NCBI GenBank assembly: GCA_027475525.1
Contig: JAMWFC010000058.1
Coordinates: 558,001-622,000 of the forward strand
Length of the DNA stretch: 64,000 nucleotides
Direction of reading: 5' to 3'
Source of the DNA: Macrolepiota albuminosa
Taxonomy: Eukaryota > Basidiomycota > Agaricomycetes > Agaricales > Agaricaceae
Position numbers and translations under genes: made by a program. The notes under the pieces were generated by a model. That model was not told the DNA's origin. It saw only the letters and a list, made by a program, of their open reading frames with translations, and did not search any database. This document shows positions 23,199 to 37,697 of the stretch, in pieces; the stretch's first letter is position 1; each line of letters starts with the position of its first letter.

Positions 23199-24540
23199 CT
23201 AGAACCGAATCCAAGCACTTGCATAACTCACACTTGAATCCTTAATAGTCAAACAGGAGCTACTTTGCTCGTATCGTACCCATCTCAGCGTCGGCTTGAT
23301 ACCACTCGAAATCTCTAGGGACGCGAGTGCTCCAAGCAGGACGCCGATAGGGTGCCGCCCACAGATCGTGTTCTTGGTCTTGGAGAGATACTCTGCGAAT
23401 GCCGTATGGGCGGCTCCTGCACTGGAAGGTGCCAAAGTCAGTGTATCCATGCCTTGGTGGTCAAGCTGTCTGATAGATTCGTATATCGGGTTGTCTGGCG
23501 TTGGCGCGATGGAATAAGTCAGCCTGATAGCAGGATCATTGCTAGGTGCTGCTTTGGGATAGTAATACGTATACGAGAATCTGGTACCCCTATCCAAGTG
23601 TGAGCGGCAACACCTATCTTCAATTCTTAACGTTTACCAGTGACAAAAATCGCTTGAAACGACACAAAACGTGTCTTCACGCTCTAGATATGGCGCAAGT
23701 AGTGAACCAAAACTGGCCTCGACCGACTTGGAAATAGCGCCAACGACAATGGGAACAATCTTGATATCTTGGCTGGTTAGACAGGTCAGGAGGATACAGT
23801 AAAGGAAATACATGAAATGTTACCCTGCGAACACCTTTCGCACATAAGGCAGGTGCATCTCGATGCTGTGCTCTGCCTCATCGGCTTTCAAAGCCATTGT
23901 TTCGAAACGTCCGGTGTCTCGAAGTTCTTCGATGGCTGCTCAAGATCTTTAACGGCGTGTTACGAGACTTTTCACGCTACGTACTCTCAGTATCCAGAGG
24001 CAGCTTGCCAATGGGGGTATCGTACTCCTTGCAAGACGAAAGAGCGCATCCTTGGAGATAAAAATGATGAGACGGTCCCAGGATGAAAACACGTTTGCTG
24101 GGAGACATGGATATCAATTTGGAGTCGCGGCATTCAGATCAGACGATATACATTCCAGTCGTGTCAATGCTCTTGTATGCCCATGCTGCAGCAGGTCCTG
24201 AATATGAATAGCCAGCATGACTGTATATAGGGTTAGATACCAGGGAGGAAAACCACCAAAATGCCTCTGACGGTGCAATGATTGCCTTGCATCCTTTGAT
24301 GGGATATTGATCATCGGAAGGCGCAACTGATGCTAGCCAGGCTGCGAGTTGTGAATCCAGTTCTAATCCTGGGGAAAGATAAGCGCCGACCAGTAATGAC
24401 GAGACTTTGGGTTTACCGTCCGCAGTATACCAGTCGCCAGCATGAGATGCTCGCCTGACATCACTTAAGCTAGAAACAATATAAGAAAATCACAAGGTCA
24501 TTAAATAGTAGACTTGCTTTCCAGTTCGCCAGGAATGCAT
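23199..24540 (-). CDS. MHO1: MEMO1 family protein
   Basis: Homologue of human MEMO1 and yeast Mho1, a metal-binding redox protein of the class III dioxygenase fold. Order of motifs: [82 protein letters not shown], and [13 protein letters not shown]. The family's metal ligands (His in HAGY, His in PSHH, Cys in DFCHWG) are all present. The seven-exon reading needs an intron between IIAP and HAGY and others before RVFIL, TAIEE, QDIK and GTRF; all have usable borders. The first exon (MHSWRTG) is less sure and would use a GC donor (AAA/GCAAGT). The stop is at 23199-23201. Confidence 0.9.
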
Positions 24541-24703
24541 GTCGTAGATGATAACTATGATACTGATTGATCGATTCCCAAAAAGGACAACTTCCGTGAA
24601 AGGTCAAGATTTACATATGCATAGACGCATGAAGCATGTGGATGAGCATTCCAGCATATGTGTTTTACAAATATATGAGATGCATGAAAACAAAACCCAT
24701 CCT

Positions 24704-25291
24704 CTACTCCTCTGACCGCAGGCGGGCAGCGGGGTTCGTCACCTTGATACCCAACACCTTGGCCCTAGATGAAAGTATTACAATTTATTCCATCCTGCGA
24801 AATCAATCACGTACCTCTCGAGGATCGACGTGCGGTTACGGCTGGAAACGTTGTGTGCGATCTCGGCAGCGAAGCTCTTGTTATGCATCAGGAGAAGATC
24901 AACCTCCCGGACGTTGTTGACCAAAAATTTCTTCAGGCCATTGGGAAGGAGATGGCGTGTCTGTTGTAGTTTTAGCATAGTCGGAACAGAAAGGGGGGGT
25001 TGCTGGGTACCTTGGCATTGCTACCGTAACCAATCTGGAATATGGGTTGAGCTGAATGTCGGAATGAGATGGGATATGCAACGCACTTTGGGCATAGCCG
25101 TTTGGCCCTTGAAGCGACGCCTAACCCTGTTATCAATACCCTTGGGTTTCCTCCACGCCTCTTTCACACCATGGTAACGATCGGACTGGTGGCGCCTGCA
25201 AAGGATTCAGAATGGAGAGAAATCTCAGAGGGAGAGGGACGGACTTGAATTTGTTGGTGCGCTTTTTGACAATAGGAATCTTGACGGCCAT
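24704..25291 (-). CDS. RPL32: 60S ribosomal protein eL32
   Basis: Large-subunit protein. The start is [17 protein letters not shown] (ATG at 25291), followed by [71 protein letters not shown] and [18 protein letters not shown], covering the whole family. Introns interrupt after NKFK, MPK, NAK and ILER; the last uses GTACGT. The length of about 128 codons fits eL32. Confidence 0.96.
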
Positions 25292-25790
25292 GTCGGGCTG
25301 TGGAAAAGGGAGGCGGTCAGCCAAGGGTCATCCAGTCAGTGTCCCGTCAATCCAGCCCGTGTATCGATTGCCCAGCAACAATATGGATAGCGTTAGGCTC
25401 GTCACGATGCGCGGAATCGACTGGTGGCATGAATGGGACGCAGAATGAGGGAACTCACAGTTTTGAGGGCTTGAGGTTGACGGCGTTGACGATTGAGCGG
25501 GTAGCAAAAGCGGACTGAGTGATGTCACGTGAGGAGTATGGATGGCACTGCCACAAGTGACTGAGGGATTTCTCTGTGGCACACGGCGGCGGAATGCAAT
25601 GAGTAGCCGCAACGGAGAGGATGTGGGCGAAGAATTGTATTCAGGCTGGAATTGAGCGGCTGCACCGAGCTGAGCATCAATAGGAATGCACGTGAGTGAA
25701 ACAAGGCATTGGCCAAGGGCGCTTTTTGCAGTTTTACACTGCTCCGCTCCCTGTCTTCCAGGGATTTGGACCTGCTCCTCGCCGCATTAG

Positions 25791-27601
25791 ATGCTATCGG
25801 CGCCTGCTGTGGATCTGACGTTTGACGGGGATGACTGGAAGACTCCGCCACTCGCGGCAAAATACTACAGGGCTGCAAGTGTAGGCAGCTGGGGGGTTAC
25901 GTCAATTGGCAGGGGCTTTCACTGGAACGACCACAGCAACGAGGCATCGCGGGCGCCATGTTCGCCCGTAGAGCCTGTGTACTGCGAGTCGCCTGCTGCA
26001 CTGACTCCCCGCCAATCATCCACCCATTCCCCCTGTCTTACCCCGACCAGCTCCTTTTCTCTCCGCATGACCACCACCTCTCCTGTCCACTCTCGTCCGC
26101 CTTCTCCCTGTCCTCCCACTTCTACAACCTCTTCATGCACTCCCTCTTCGCGATCTCCTTCATCTCCCCGCCCTCGTAGACGATCTTCGCGCCAGCGCGT
26201 CTCCCTTATCGCAGGTCGTGTCTCCATCGCTCCCATAGAAACCCCATCTTCTCCGACTCTCTTGCCTCAAAGCCTGCGCAGGACCGAAAGCTCCAGCAGT
26301 TCCCTCAGCGCCGTTGTGAGCACCCGTGCGCCCTCTCCAAGTCTCGATACCGGAAAAGAAGCCTTTCTTGGTACCCATAGCATCTCTGATTTTATCATCG
26401 AAGGCGATATCGGCCACGGTGCTTATGGCTTGGTCAAGCGCGCGCGACAAATTCAAGCCGACGCTTCCACCGGAGTGCGTCCTTTTGCTTCTCCGTTTTT
26501 AAACGCTCTATAGTTGAGGACCTTCCTGTAGCCCCCCGTTGTTATTAAACAGATCATCAAATCTCGTATCCTTGCAGACTGCTGGAAAAAGCACCCAAAA
26601 TACGGAACGATTCCAATAGAAATCTACGTTATGTCTGCAATCTCTAATACTTCATATGTATTACCTCCTACGCGGCCCTGGGATCCTTCCCGACTCTCCA
26701 AGCCGCTCGCACCGCTAGAATCTTCAACAACTGATTCAACAAAAGACTCCTGGGTCGAAGGCAAGGTTGTCAAAGGCCATCCCAATATTTGTCCCCTCCA
26801 GGACTTTTTCGAGGATAGTCAATTTTACTACCTCGTCTTGCCATCCACGACACCGGAACACCGGGACCACGAACCTCCTCCGCCGTCCGATCTCTTTGAT
26901 CTTGTGGAAACTTTTCCGCATGGGCTTCCCGCCGCTGCTATCCGATCTTATCTTGGACAGATTGCAGACGCGCTGTTTTTCCTCCACTCACGAGGCATCG
27001 GTATGCTTATAGTTTTTCTCACAACCGGTCCGTCTGTTTTCTAATTTGCAATACTACCAGTGCATCGTGATGTGAAGGATGAAAATGTCGTACTCGGCCC
27101 GAACGGAAAATGTATTCTGATCGATTTCGGTAGTTCCGGACTGGTCAAGAAGAATGGTTGGGATACATTCAGTGGAACGTAAGGTTTTATTATGCCGCGC
27201 TGGGAAGATTCATGCTCATGTTAGTCTCACTCAGGCTTGATTATGCTGGTCCAGAAATATTGCGTGGTGAGCGGTATTATGGAAAAGAACAAGACGTATG
27301 GGCGTTCGGTGTTGTGGCGTATGTGCTGCTTGTGGGTGAATGCCCGTTTATGACTGCAGAAGAGACCCAAGAAGGACTGGAATCACCGTTTGCAAACGCT
27401 TCGATTGCACTCGACGAAAGATGCGGAGAAGGCAAAGAGCGTGAGGACGAAGAAGCTGATGGCGGATGTGCACTTGGCGACGCGGCTGTTGTTGTCAGAG
27501 CATGTCTGCAAGTCAACGTCTCAGCGCGGCCTTCGTTTGAAAAGATTTTGCAATGTCGATTTTTGGCAGGTGCTGGTGGATGGGGTATGGAAGATCAATA
27601 G
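25791..27601 (+). CDS. PAS-kinase-type serine/threonine protein kinase without a visible PAS domain
   Basis: Exons are 25791-26474, 26532-27000, 27061-27178 and 27235-27601, giving 545 aa. The N-terminal 200 residues are Ser/Pro/Thr-rich and disordered-looking. The kinase begins at DFIIEGDIGHGAYGLVKRAR (Gly loop), with VVIKQIIKSRIL (VAIK Lys), VHRDVKDENVVL (HRD), LIDFGSSG (DFG), YAGPEILRG (APE) and DVWAFGVV. GTIPIEIYVM and DFGSSG point to the PASK/Psk1-Psk2 group. No PAS fold can be seen upstream, so sensing would have to differ. The start is uncertain: ATG 25791 is the first in frame, but an internal start such as 26068 is possible. Confidence 0.82.
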
Positions 27602-28088
27602 GGTTCAGGGTTTTGGGGATGATCATCTAATTCTGTAATTCAGCCGCGACGACTGCCTGTATTGACTGAAGGATGGAAGACTAGTAGACTGCATGTATTA
27701 TAACCCGAAATTTGAACATGGCCCGCCCGCCCTGGGACGACCAGGAGTGCGATCGAGGAGTCACGCATATTTCCCGAATTGAAGCGTGACGGCACCGATT
27801 TGAGTCACATTGATATTATCAATCAGATCAGATCTCACAATCGATAAAAAATTTCACCTCAAATACTATAACTAGGCCAAAAAGTTTTGTGCCATCCCCT
27901 CTTCTCAACCACCACCTTCTCCCGACTTTCACTCGTCTTTATCGCACAAGTGAGTTTACCCTCCTTCACCCCCTTCTACGTCCTTGATCTTTCTCTGTCA
28001 TCCCGTCTCGCAATCCTCACCCCCATTCTTATCACTGATCTTCAGCGATCTCTTTTGCTAACCGTCTCTCATTCAGAACTCATTAAAA
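27602..28088. promoter_or_regulatory. TEF1 upstream region
   Basis: 487 bp between the kinase stop and the TEF1 start, with long pyrimidine-rich stretches from 27890 to 28070 (CTTCTCAACCACCACC and similar), as is usual for strong fungal promoters. A 5' UTR intron is possible but not assigned. Confidence 0.6.
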
Positions 28089-29910
<1,822 letters not shown>

Positions 29911-30209
29911 ATAGATGTAGAATCGTTGTATCATTTTTCTCATCGGTTTATTCTTTTCATGTCATCAATTGTGCGTGCGCATTACCCCTCATCGATCCTC
30001 CCGCATCTGTATTCAACGAATTGATCTCTGCACGTGTATTATGGATTAAAAAGAATTCGAGGTCAATCAATATTCACGAGCAAACTTAATAGTTCAATAT
30101 GCACGAAGCTCTGTTCTCATGTATTCGTTGCATCTACGACTGTGACTGTGTCGGTGGAATACGTTCTCATGCTATGTACTACGTTTCGTATGGCCTGTTG
30201 AATCGGTTG

Positions 30210-32969
30210 TCATTGAGATGAAAGAGTGGGACAAAGTACAAAACATACACCATTAATTGGTCGCGAGTAGTCAACGTGATCACGTAAACTTGCGGCACTA
30301 GAATGTTGGCTTGAGGCAATCCGTTTTCCTATATGTGGTGTGAGTAGGTTTTCGAGCATTCGTGAACTTTCAGTATTGGTAGGTGATGGTAAAGGGGGCA
30401 ATGTAGCCGCTGGCCATAAATTATGCGTTTCGATCGGTCTGAGAGTCGGTTTATTGGGTCGGTTGAGAGACATCGTGCTGACTGCTTTGTGCGAAGGTGA
30501 CAAGGATGGACGGTGCGATTGCCGTGAAGGTAGAGAGTAACCTGAGCTTATAACTTTATCGACAATAATCGTGGGCGAAGGATTACCCCCAGGCCGAAAA
30601 CGACCAACAAGATCCTTGAAGCTTGATGAACCCCGCGGCGGAGACGCGTTGGTAGCCAGATGTCCATGCTCCGATGACGTGATAGTCCTTGATTGTCCGT
30701 AAGCAAGGGCGCTTGTGAGCATGTCCCCATCTGCGCTCGCATGCCCATGAGATGAAGTAGGTGTAGAACAAACATTTCCATGAGATGAGGATGTACTGGC
30801 ATAAAAATGCCCATTTGAAGAGGTTCCGGCATAAAGGGATGGCAAACTACTCGCATCCGTACTAAGGGGCCCATGAAACGGTTCTGACCATGCAGAAGGC
30901 GGAGGCATGGGGTAGGCGTTAGTGGGAAACGCAGGTATCGATTCGGGCCCTGCGTGACCTGACAGCGAAAGAGGTTTATGCGTCAAAGACCTGGTGTGTG
31001 AAAATGTACTCTCTGAACTGTTCAATTCACGAGTATTGTGCTCAGCTCCTACGAGCTCAGTTCCAGAGTGTGCCATTTCACTTGTGTGTGTTACGCTGCC
31101 CAATTGCTGGAATGACCCATTTGAATGTCTCCTGCCATTTTGCGTCTGATAAAGTGAATCGTCGTCCAATGGAGGTTGCCAAGGAACAAAGGGCAAACCA
31201 GCCGGGCTCCTGAAATCTGCAGACCAATAGTGCCTTGCCCTACGACGCTTGCATAGAAAGAAAAGAATTGTGACTGCTAATATTATGGCGCAGGTGCCAG
31301 CTACTGCAACACCCACTATTGCTCCAGTGTTGCGCGCAAATCTAAAAAGAACTGTTGTATCCGTTTCAATGATTTTCACGAAGTCAAGGCTTACGCATTT
31401 GGCCCTTTTGGATTATCGGTGCTCAAGACTCCTGGTTCGAGTGACGTTGATGTTGACAGTGCACCATTACGATGAGTCGTTGACGTAAGTGAGACAGGGG
31501 TTGAAAAGATCATGGTCGAGAACGAGATCTTCGTCAATGTAAATGGGGATAAGAGGCTTGTCGTGCTTGGTTCTGACGTTAAAGACGGATTGACAGAATT
31601 AACCAGTCTTGTAGAGCTAAAATACGGGCGTTAGAGTCGTGTGCAGAAAATTAGTTGGTTGCAGCATACCGTGAGGTAGAAATATCACTAGAATGCATAA
31701 AATTCGAAGTAGAAGATACAGAGGAAGCGCTGGATGTGAGACTTTGGAAGGTTATAGTTGGTGATGCCGATGGTGAATTTACAGATGAGTTGGGTATAGT
31801 GTCAGATGATCCCATAAAAGATGAAACTGGATTCGGTATGCGTAAAGGTGTTGGCAAGATTGAGCTTCCAGAGACTGGGATGCTCGTGGAAGTAGTTAAT
31901 GACAACATTAACGTTGACGATGACGAGATGAACATTTCCGTAGAAGACGGAGTAATACTTGGGGTAGTTGGGGTAGACGGAGACGTGTCAATAGTAATTG
32001 ACGTGAAAGACGTTTCCCAGGAGAGTGAGGTCTCCGAGGTAATCGTCGGAGGAGGTTTTGAAGACATTGATGATGGAGATGTGAAGATGGTCGTTTCGGG
32101 AGTAGCTGACTCGGAGATGGTGGACGTTGGACTGCAGATCCAGCCTGATGAAGAGGTTGTAGCACGAAATTCCGGTGACGGTGAAAATGTATACGACGGG
32201 CCACAGTAACTTGAGGTATTATCAAATGATGAAGATACGTCCTTGGAAAAGAGAGAAATGGAACGTCGCCTAAACTCCTTCAAGGTTTTCGGTGGAGGTA
32301 AAGGTGGGTGCAGGAAGCTTCTGGATTGTGGAGACGTGTATTCAGAGCGACCTACAAGTTCCTCCTCCTTTCGCATACAGGCAGATGCAAGCTGCGTCGC
32401 GTCTACCGTCAAATACAAGGAGTCAATAGGGGTTAATGCCTGTAGAGTATACTAACCAGGAGAGACGAGAAAGGCAAGGATTTCTCGATCAGCCGGTTGT
32501 CTTTTACTTTGTGATATGCCAAGGCCACTAGAATGTTTTGGTTTCGCATTAAACAAACACGGAAGAGAGGGAAGCGAGTAAGAACTCACGGATGGACACG
32601 TTTCATTGCACTATGCGATTGAACCATCGGCGCACACACTTCGCCCGGGATATGGACACCCCTGACCTCAGAGGAAGAAGACCAAGACATATGGGCAGTC
32701 ATTACAGCAGCCGATGACGAGCAGACTCCTGAAGCGAGAGGTGTATGTGCCTGGACTGGTGTGCCTGAATAGGTCTATAATGTTCACAGGCAATGAGACA
32801 ACGGTAGGTAACATGTGAAGGTGGGGGTCCGAGACACGAAACCGCTGAAACCAGTATCCTTGTCTTTCTGAGCCCCGCTCAGAAGCTGTAGTGTATAGGG
32901 AATTGCTATGAACCCAGTGATATGCGGTATAAGAGGACCCGGGACTTGCGAGAGAACGGCATCCGCCAT
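30210..32969 (-). CDS. Single-pass membrane protein with Ser/Thr-rich outer region
   Basis: The clear part runs from about 32450 down to 30210. It has a long Ser/Thr/Pro-rich segment (likely O-glycosylated and outside the cell), then an intron, then SFSTMIFSTPVSLTS..., then one transmembrane helix in GAIVGVAVAGTCAIILAVTI, followed by a basic stop-transfer (CKRRRARHYW) and a long Ser/Pro-rich cytoplasmic tail. The layout resembles fungal Mid2/Wsc-like stress sensors, but there is no WSC domain and the assignment is by architecture only. The 5' end is unresolved: an exon at about 32590-32969 (starting MADAVLSQVPG) reads well but I could not join it in phase to the rest. The C-terminal end may also be spliced differently. 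Confidence 0.5.
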
Positions 32970-33576
32970 CGATTTATTGAGCTGACAGTGCCATCACAAT
33001 CGATATTCTCCGAATCCATGCCGGAAAGGAAAAATTCGGAAGACTACATTCTTCATGTCAACTGAAATCCGGCAGCTACAGGCAGATCTGGCTTTGAAGG
33101 GAAGTTATTGTCAAGCTCACTGCCACCGGCCTTTGTAAATTGGTGAAAGTTCATCCGCTTTTGTTCCCTTTGTTGAAGTAATCTATAAATGTCGGTCTTA
33201 GAGGGTCTTAGAGTGTCTGACACTACTCAACAAACCTCGAGAACTTGATTGAACCGAGTGATTCAAAATCAAAACTCCCAGGCTGGCATCCCTATATCTT
33301 ACCTAAGCAATATAATTTGTGGCGTCACATAAATCATGGAAGTCTTTGTGTAGCAGGGTCTTCGTCTGTCTTTCGTTCAGAGGTCAATTTGAGGTGCAAA
33401 ATGGCCGACGAGAAGTGTCCCTGTTGAACAAATGAGTCAGAGCACGGCTTCAGGTTCTCCGGAAGAAGAAAGATTGCAATTCTATCATGATTGACAGCCA
33501 TGGGCCTATGTGTCGAAGTAGCTGTGACACATCGTGCAAGCCATTTAAATGGATCCTGAATGTATCGACAACCAAT
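32970..33576. other. Intergenic region, no gene seen
   Basis: About 600 bp between the divergent-looking 5' end of the membrane-protein gene and the dienelactone hydrolase stop. Short ORFs only. A small tandem repeat of GGTCTTAGAG lies near 33196-33215. Confidence 0.5.
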
Positions 33577-35043
33577 CTAGCATACATGCTCCGCTTGTCC
33601 ACCAGAACTTATACGCGGCCCAAGGTCCCTGGCCACCGTCCTCTCAAAGACCTCGAGCATGAAATTAAACAAGGATCGCGTCAAAGCAGCATCCCAACGA
33701 CCTTTGGAGTGCTCGTCACGGATAAAGGCATGCTGTGCTTGAACCTCGAGGAACTGTCTCGCAATGAGATCTAGCAGTCGAAAATCATTAAAAGACGCAC
33801 CGACACGGGAACATTTGCATCCTCTAATACCGAACGTATAAGGTCACGACCTGCTCGAGGAACATGTGTATCCTTGTTCTCTATCAGAATAATGACATGC
33901 GGGGCCCATAAATGGCAGATACCTGCTTCCCAAATATCATCTGCTCGGTAAGTCAGCCATTTTCTGAGGAAGTTGATTTGAGGGTGTCCTACCACCAATT
34001 CGCCCTTGCCCGAAAGGTCACCCTTACGGACACGAATCAATGTGTCATCATTCTTGCCTTTTCCCAATGACGCGCTGTGTATATCAGTTGCAAAAAAGCA
34101 GACCGAAGCCAGGACACGAGAGTCAAAAGCTGCCTGAAGTTAACCTGTAAATTTTAGTCGGAATGTAGGAACGATTGGGAGCACACCCGAAACGCCTGCC
34201 GTCCAAAGTCAAGGGAATAAATAAACGTTTGACAAAGTGTCAGGGACATACAAGATGACCACCGAGACACATTCCAGTAGCTTGAGTATCTTTTGTCAGC
34301 CCATTTGTTTGGATAGGATAAATATATCAACCTGCGATACGACCGTTGCAGTTGTTCAAAGATGTGAGAAGATCAATCGAGAGTGTGGCATCCTCATAGA
34401 GCCAGTCAGTTCAGGTTAAGTTATTAGTAGAAATGTGATCATACCTCGTCATAAGCAGCAACTTCTTTTTCAATCTATGGCCGACATAAGACGCATTACA
34501 GTGCATTAAATAATTCCCCAACCCGCCTTGTATCGGTTGCCTCGATCGGTACCTGAACAAAGTACACTTCAGCGAATTGGATACCGCATCGGGGGATCAC
34601 TTACCTTCCGCATCATAAGGGATTGGCTTGGGGCTCTCAAATTCATGATACACAGAAGGGCAAGCTGCGGTTATAGCAATATCCATAAGATCTACAAGAC
34701 TTCCCTTTCATATCAAGTTTACCGACCAACAACATAGCCGTGGCTTGCGATTTGGCCTGCAAAGCGTTCGACAGGACCTGTCACCTGATAAATCTCGCTT
34801 GATCGACACACTATGGTGAACAGATCATTCTTCTTCTCGAAGGTCCACAATACCTGAAAACTACAACGCCTGCACGTCGAGATGGATTAGGACTTGAAAC
34901 TGTATTGGTTGGTAGTACTATACTGAACCTGGGAACTTAGCATGAGGATAATTAGGACTGATGGGTGAGATCACGAAGATCCTGATAGGTCGACCGTTAT
35001 CGAGTTTGCTGGGGACATTGTGAAACGTTTGTTTGATTAGCAT
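33577..35043 (-). CDS. Dienelactone hydrolase family protein, built from many tiny exons
   Basis: An alpha/beta hydrolase with a Cys-His-Asp triad. Reading from ATG 35043: MLIKQTFHNVPSK, IRIFVISP, YPHAKFPG, then VV(V)FSEIYQVTGPVERFAG, GYVVACPSVYHEFESPKP, EGTDRGNRYK, EKEVAAYDEDATLS, NNCNGRIAATGMCLGGHLAFR (nucleophile Cys in GMCLGG), CFFATDIHSASLGKGKND, ELVMIFGKQDTHVPRAGRDLI (Asp), QAQHAFIRDEHSKGRWD (His), and the stop at 33577. A continuous product requires exons of about 16 nt (encoding VVVFS), 9 nt (AFR) and 18 nt (MIFGKQ); each has consensus borders. One intron seems to use a GC donor (AAG/GCGGGT). The natural substrate is unknown; the name reflects the family only. Confidence 0.85.
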
Positions 35044-35387
35044 TTTACTGCAGGAGTCGGATATGGGAGAGATGTAAGTTATTTTTAGATCAGCTGTGTT
35101 GTCACCAGTGTACATGTACTTATCCACTTTTCTCCAATTCCTGTCCATGTAAGGCTCTGCCTTGTAACTAATCATCAGGTTGCGTTTTTTTCTTTTACCA
35201 CCAACCGCAGTCCATGCCATTGTGCCCACAAATAGATTATTTTTTTAAAAAATCAATTTTTTGTCACGCTGCATTTACAATTACAGATGTGATCTCACGA
35301 ACGTGTCTTCGGACTTGGTATACTAACAAGATCAATACTCAGATGAAGTTTCATCTTTCCTTTTGCCATAACTTTCCGACCTAGAAA
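35044..35387. promoter_or_regulatory. Divergent intergenic region, hydrolase / acetyltransferase
   Basis: 344 bp between divergent starts, with AT-rich tracts at 35233-35265. No gene seen. Confidence 0.5.
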
Positions 35388-36250
35388 ATGGCTGAACGCG
35401 TCGCCAAAATCCGTCGCCACGAGCCTTCGGATGACAAGGTAGTCCGGTTTGTCATTGGAAAATCCGCGATGGAGTCATTGGCAGTCGCCAATCGTCGAGG
35501 TGGGGTGTCTCCGTCCAGTCTCTGTTTTGTCATGGTAACTTCATCCCATGAATAGCCTACATACATCCTTTGGTGATTGCTGCTTGGATGCTATTGTCAT
35601 ACGCGATCGTCAGCTTTATGAATAAGTGGCCAGGGGAGAAAGACGGTCTTATGGGCTACCTCCGACCTATTCCTATGATAGCAGCAATGACGGTTCCAAT
35701 AATGTTTCTTATTGATTGGTGAGGGTGGATGTCATGATGGTTTGATGCAGATTTAACATGCTCTAGGCTCAACCGTCCGGAATTCGAACGAGCAGCTCAG
35801 GAAGTGCTTCGTGGTCCTGACATGAAAGACATGCTCGCGCATTACTCACGTCATCCTGCTTCCGGATTGTGGATTTGTGAATTCGGTGACCTTTTTGTTG
35901 GCCTCGTTGCACTTGATGCCACTTCCGAAAAGGTCACAAAAAACGGAAAGAAGCTATTCGACAAATCCCCCACCTCCGCGATCATTAGACATTTCTACGT
36001 TGACGAAGTATATCGAAGCTCAGGAATCCAGGAAGATTTGCTTACCCATGCGCTACGAATGGCGTTCGATGCTGAACCTGCATTGAAAGTTGTCTACGCC
36101 CATGACTCTCAGCTAATCCCTTACATTCGTAATTGTCTTCGAAACGCGTCCTTCGTCCTTGAAGAGAATACGAAGAGAATTGGAGTGTTTGGATGGCAGC
36201 TTGGGAGGAGGTCCTTGTCTCGTGAGGATTGGGAGAAAAAAATCAAGTAG
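35388..36250 (+). CDS. Membrane-anchored GNAT N-acetyltransferase-like protein
   Basis: Exons 35388-35499, 35556-35718 and 35767-36250 give 252 aa. The N-terminal third has two hydrophobic stretches (HPLVIAAWMLLSYAIVSF and RPIPMIAAMTVPIMFLIDWL) that could form a hairpin in a membrane. The C-terminal part looks like a GNAT fold: SGLWICEFGDLFVGLVAL for beta strands 2-4, then IIRHFYVDEVYRSSGIQEDLLTHAL as the acetyl-CoA-binding strand and helix. The pyrophosphate loop Q/RxxGxG is degenerate (YRSSGIQ). It is like animal NAT8 in layout. The acceptor substrate is unknown. Confidence 0.7.
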
Positions 36251-36333
36251 ACTATCTCCTTTTACATGACTTAAATATTTCGCCAACTGAGAGATCACGC
36301 GCACGCGTTCACTCGAGTTGATGCAAGCTACTG

Positions 36334-37606
36334 ATGGCACTACTTTCATCGTCATTCTTTAAAGACTCTTTGTGGTCCCAACAACCTTTCGTCCTTCTTC
36401 AATCGTCCGTAGCTCAGTCAGGCATACCGCTTCTCCGTCAAATTTTGGCAAACAACCTCAGCATACCTCAGAATCGCACTTTTTTGTTCTCGTTCATCTA
36501 CCCGCCGATAGACCTCTTAGGAGATGTTTCGTCAACAGACGAGAACGTCCGGGTGTTTGATTGGCTTGATTCTGTGCCTGGATATGCTAGTGATTGGTCT
36601 GATCCACGAGTGAAGGTTCTTAGTGCTGTGGAGGAAGGTGAAGGTGTATAGCTATCTGGTTGATTCTTGACTCAATTTCTTGCTCAGCTCCTTCGGGCCC
36701 TCTCCAGATTGTCATAGACTCTGTGGACATCCTCTGTTCTGACATAGGGTCTGTATCCGAGACGTACAAGTTTCTCTCTGATCTGCTCAGTCTCGTTCGC
36801 GCACGCACAAGTACTTGCTTCATTTGATCAGTCCACCTAACGTCTTCTTACCGGTCAAGCAGGCCCTTCGCGTCTAATATTACATGCAACGCGTCCATCG
36901 AAGTTAATACCTCTCCTCATACAACCAACATTTTCGTCCTCCCTTGTGCAATTGGTAGCCCATCCTGTCGTCCTTCTTACACATATTGCAAAAGAGTACC
37001 TCACACCACCTCCCCCTTCTACTCCGAAAGCCAAATTCTGGAATGTCTTCCTTCCTCTAAGCGAGCGTATCCATGATGTTGAACGTCTCGTCTATGGAAT
37101 CAACTCTAATGGAGAGGGTAGTGGAGGAATCGCTGAGTTTGTCGTCGAAATACTTGTCAGGGGTGGGGAAGGTAGAAAGCGTGGCATCGAACGAGAACTC
37201 GAGGGTTGGTCTGTGACAGCCGGACCCTGTGAACTCACGAAACTTGGAAGTTTGAAAGGAGTGTGGACTAAGAAGACGATTGCTGAAGTGAGCTGTCTTG
37301 CAAGTTTACCACAACATACGAAACTCATTCAATCTATCAGGTTGATCCTGATCCGACAAGAGATATTTCATTCAACTTGAACCTCACACCTTCTCAGCAG
37401 AGATCGCGTGCTCAGGTCCCTCTTCCATATGCGCATGAAGGTGAACAAAGCTCTGTTTCCATGTTCACTGGTTGCTTGACCTTGAATTCATTATAGGCAA
37501 TCCTATGAACAAAGGTAATCACAATACCGCAGCTGCAATTCTCTATGATCCAGATTCCGCGGATGACATTGACGACGACGATCCTGACGAGGATCTGGAT
37601 ATATAA
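36334..37606 (+). CDS. ELP5: Elongator complex subunit Elp5
   Basis: Part of the Elp4-6 RecA-like hexamer of Elongator, needed for wobble-uridine modification of tRNA. Exons 36334-36637, 36688-36810, 36860-37287, 37341-37440 and 37497-37606 give 354 aa. The RecA-like core has PFVLLQSSVAQSGIPLLRQI near the start, IVIDSVDIL, and SLVQLVAHPVVLLTHI. The C-terminus has the family's conserved tail with NTAAAILYDPDSADDIDDDD. Elp5 has no Walker motifs, and none is seen here. Confidence 0.85.
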
Positions 37607-37697
37607 CCTCTGATGCTAGGACACACTAGCTCTACTGTACATGAGGACACAAAATTGATCAACGTCTAAGCGCCACTCAGCCATTACTTTACAACTA

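Noticed and set aside
31655..32209. Plus-strand ORF of 184 codons opposite the S/T-rich membrane protein
   Set aside because: Antisense shadow of a Ser/Thr-rich frame, giving an Asp/Glu/Val-rich reading.
33771..35229. Degenerate kinase-like or pseudogene reading of the region now called dienelactone hydrolase
   Set aside because: Including introns and very small exons gives a complete Cys-His-Asp hydrolase, so a pseudogene is not needed.
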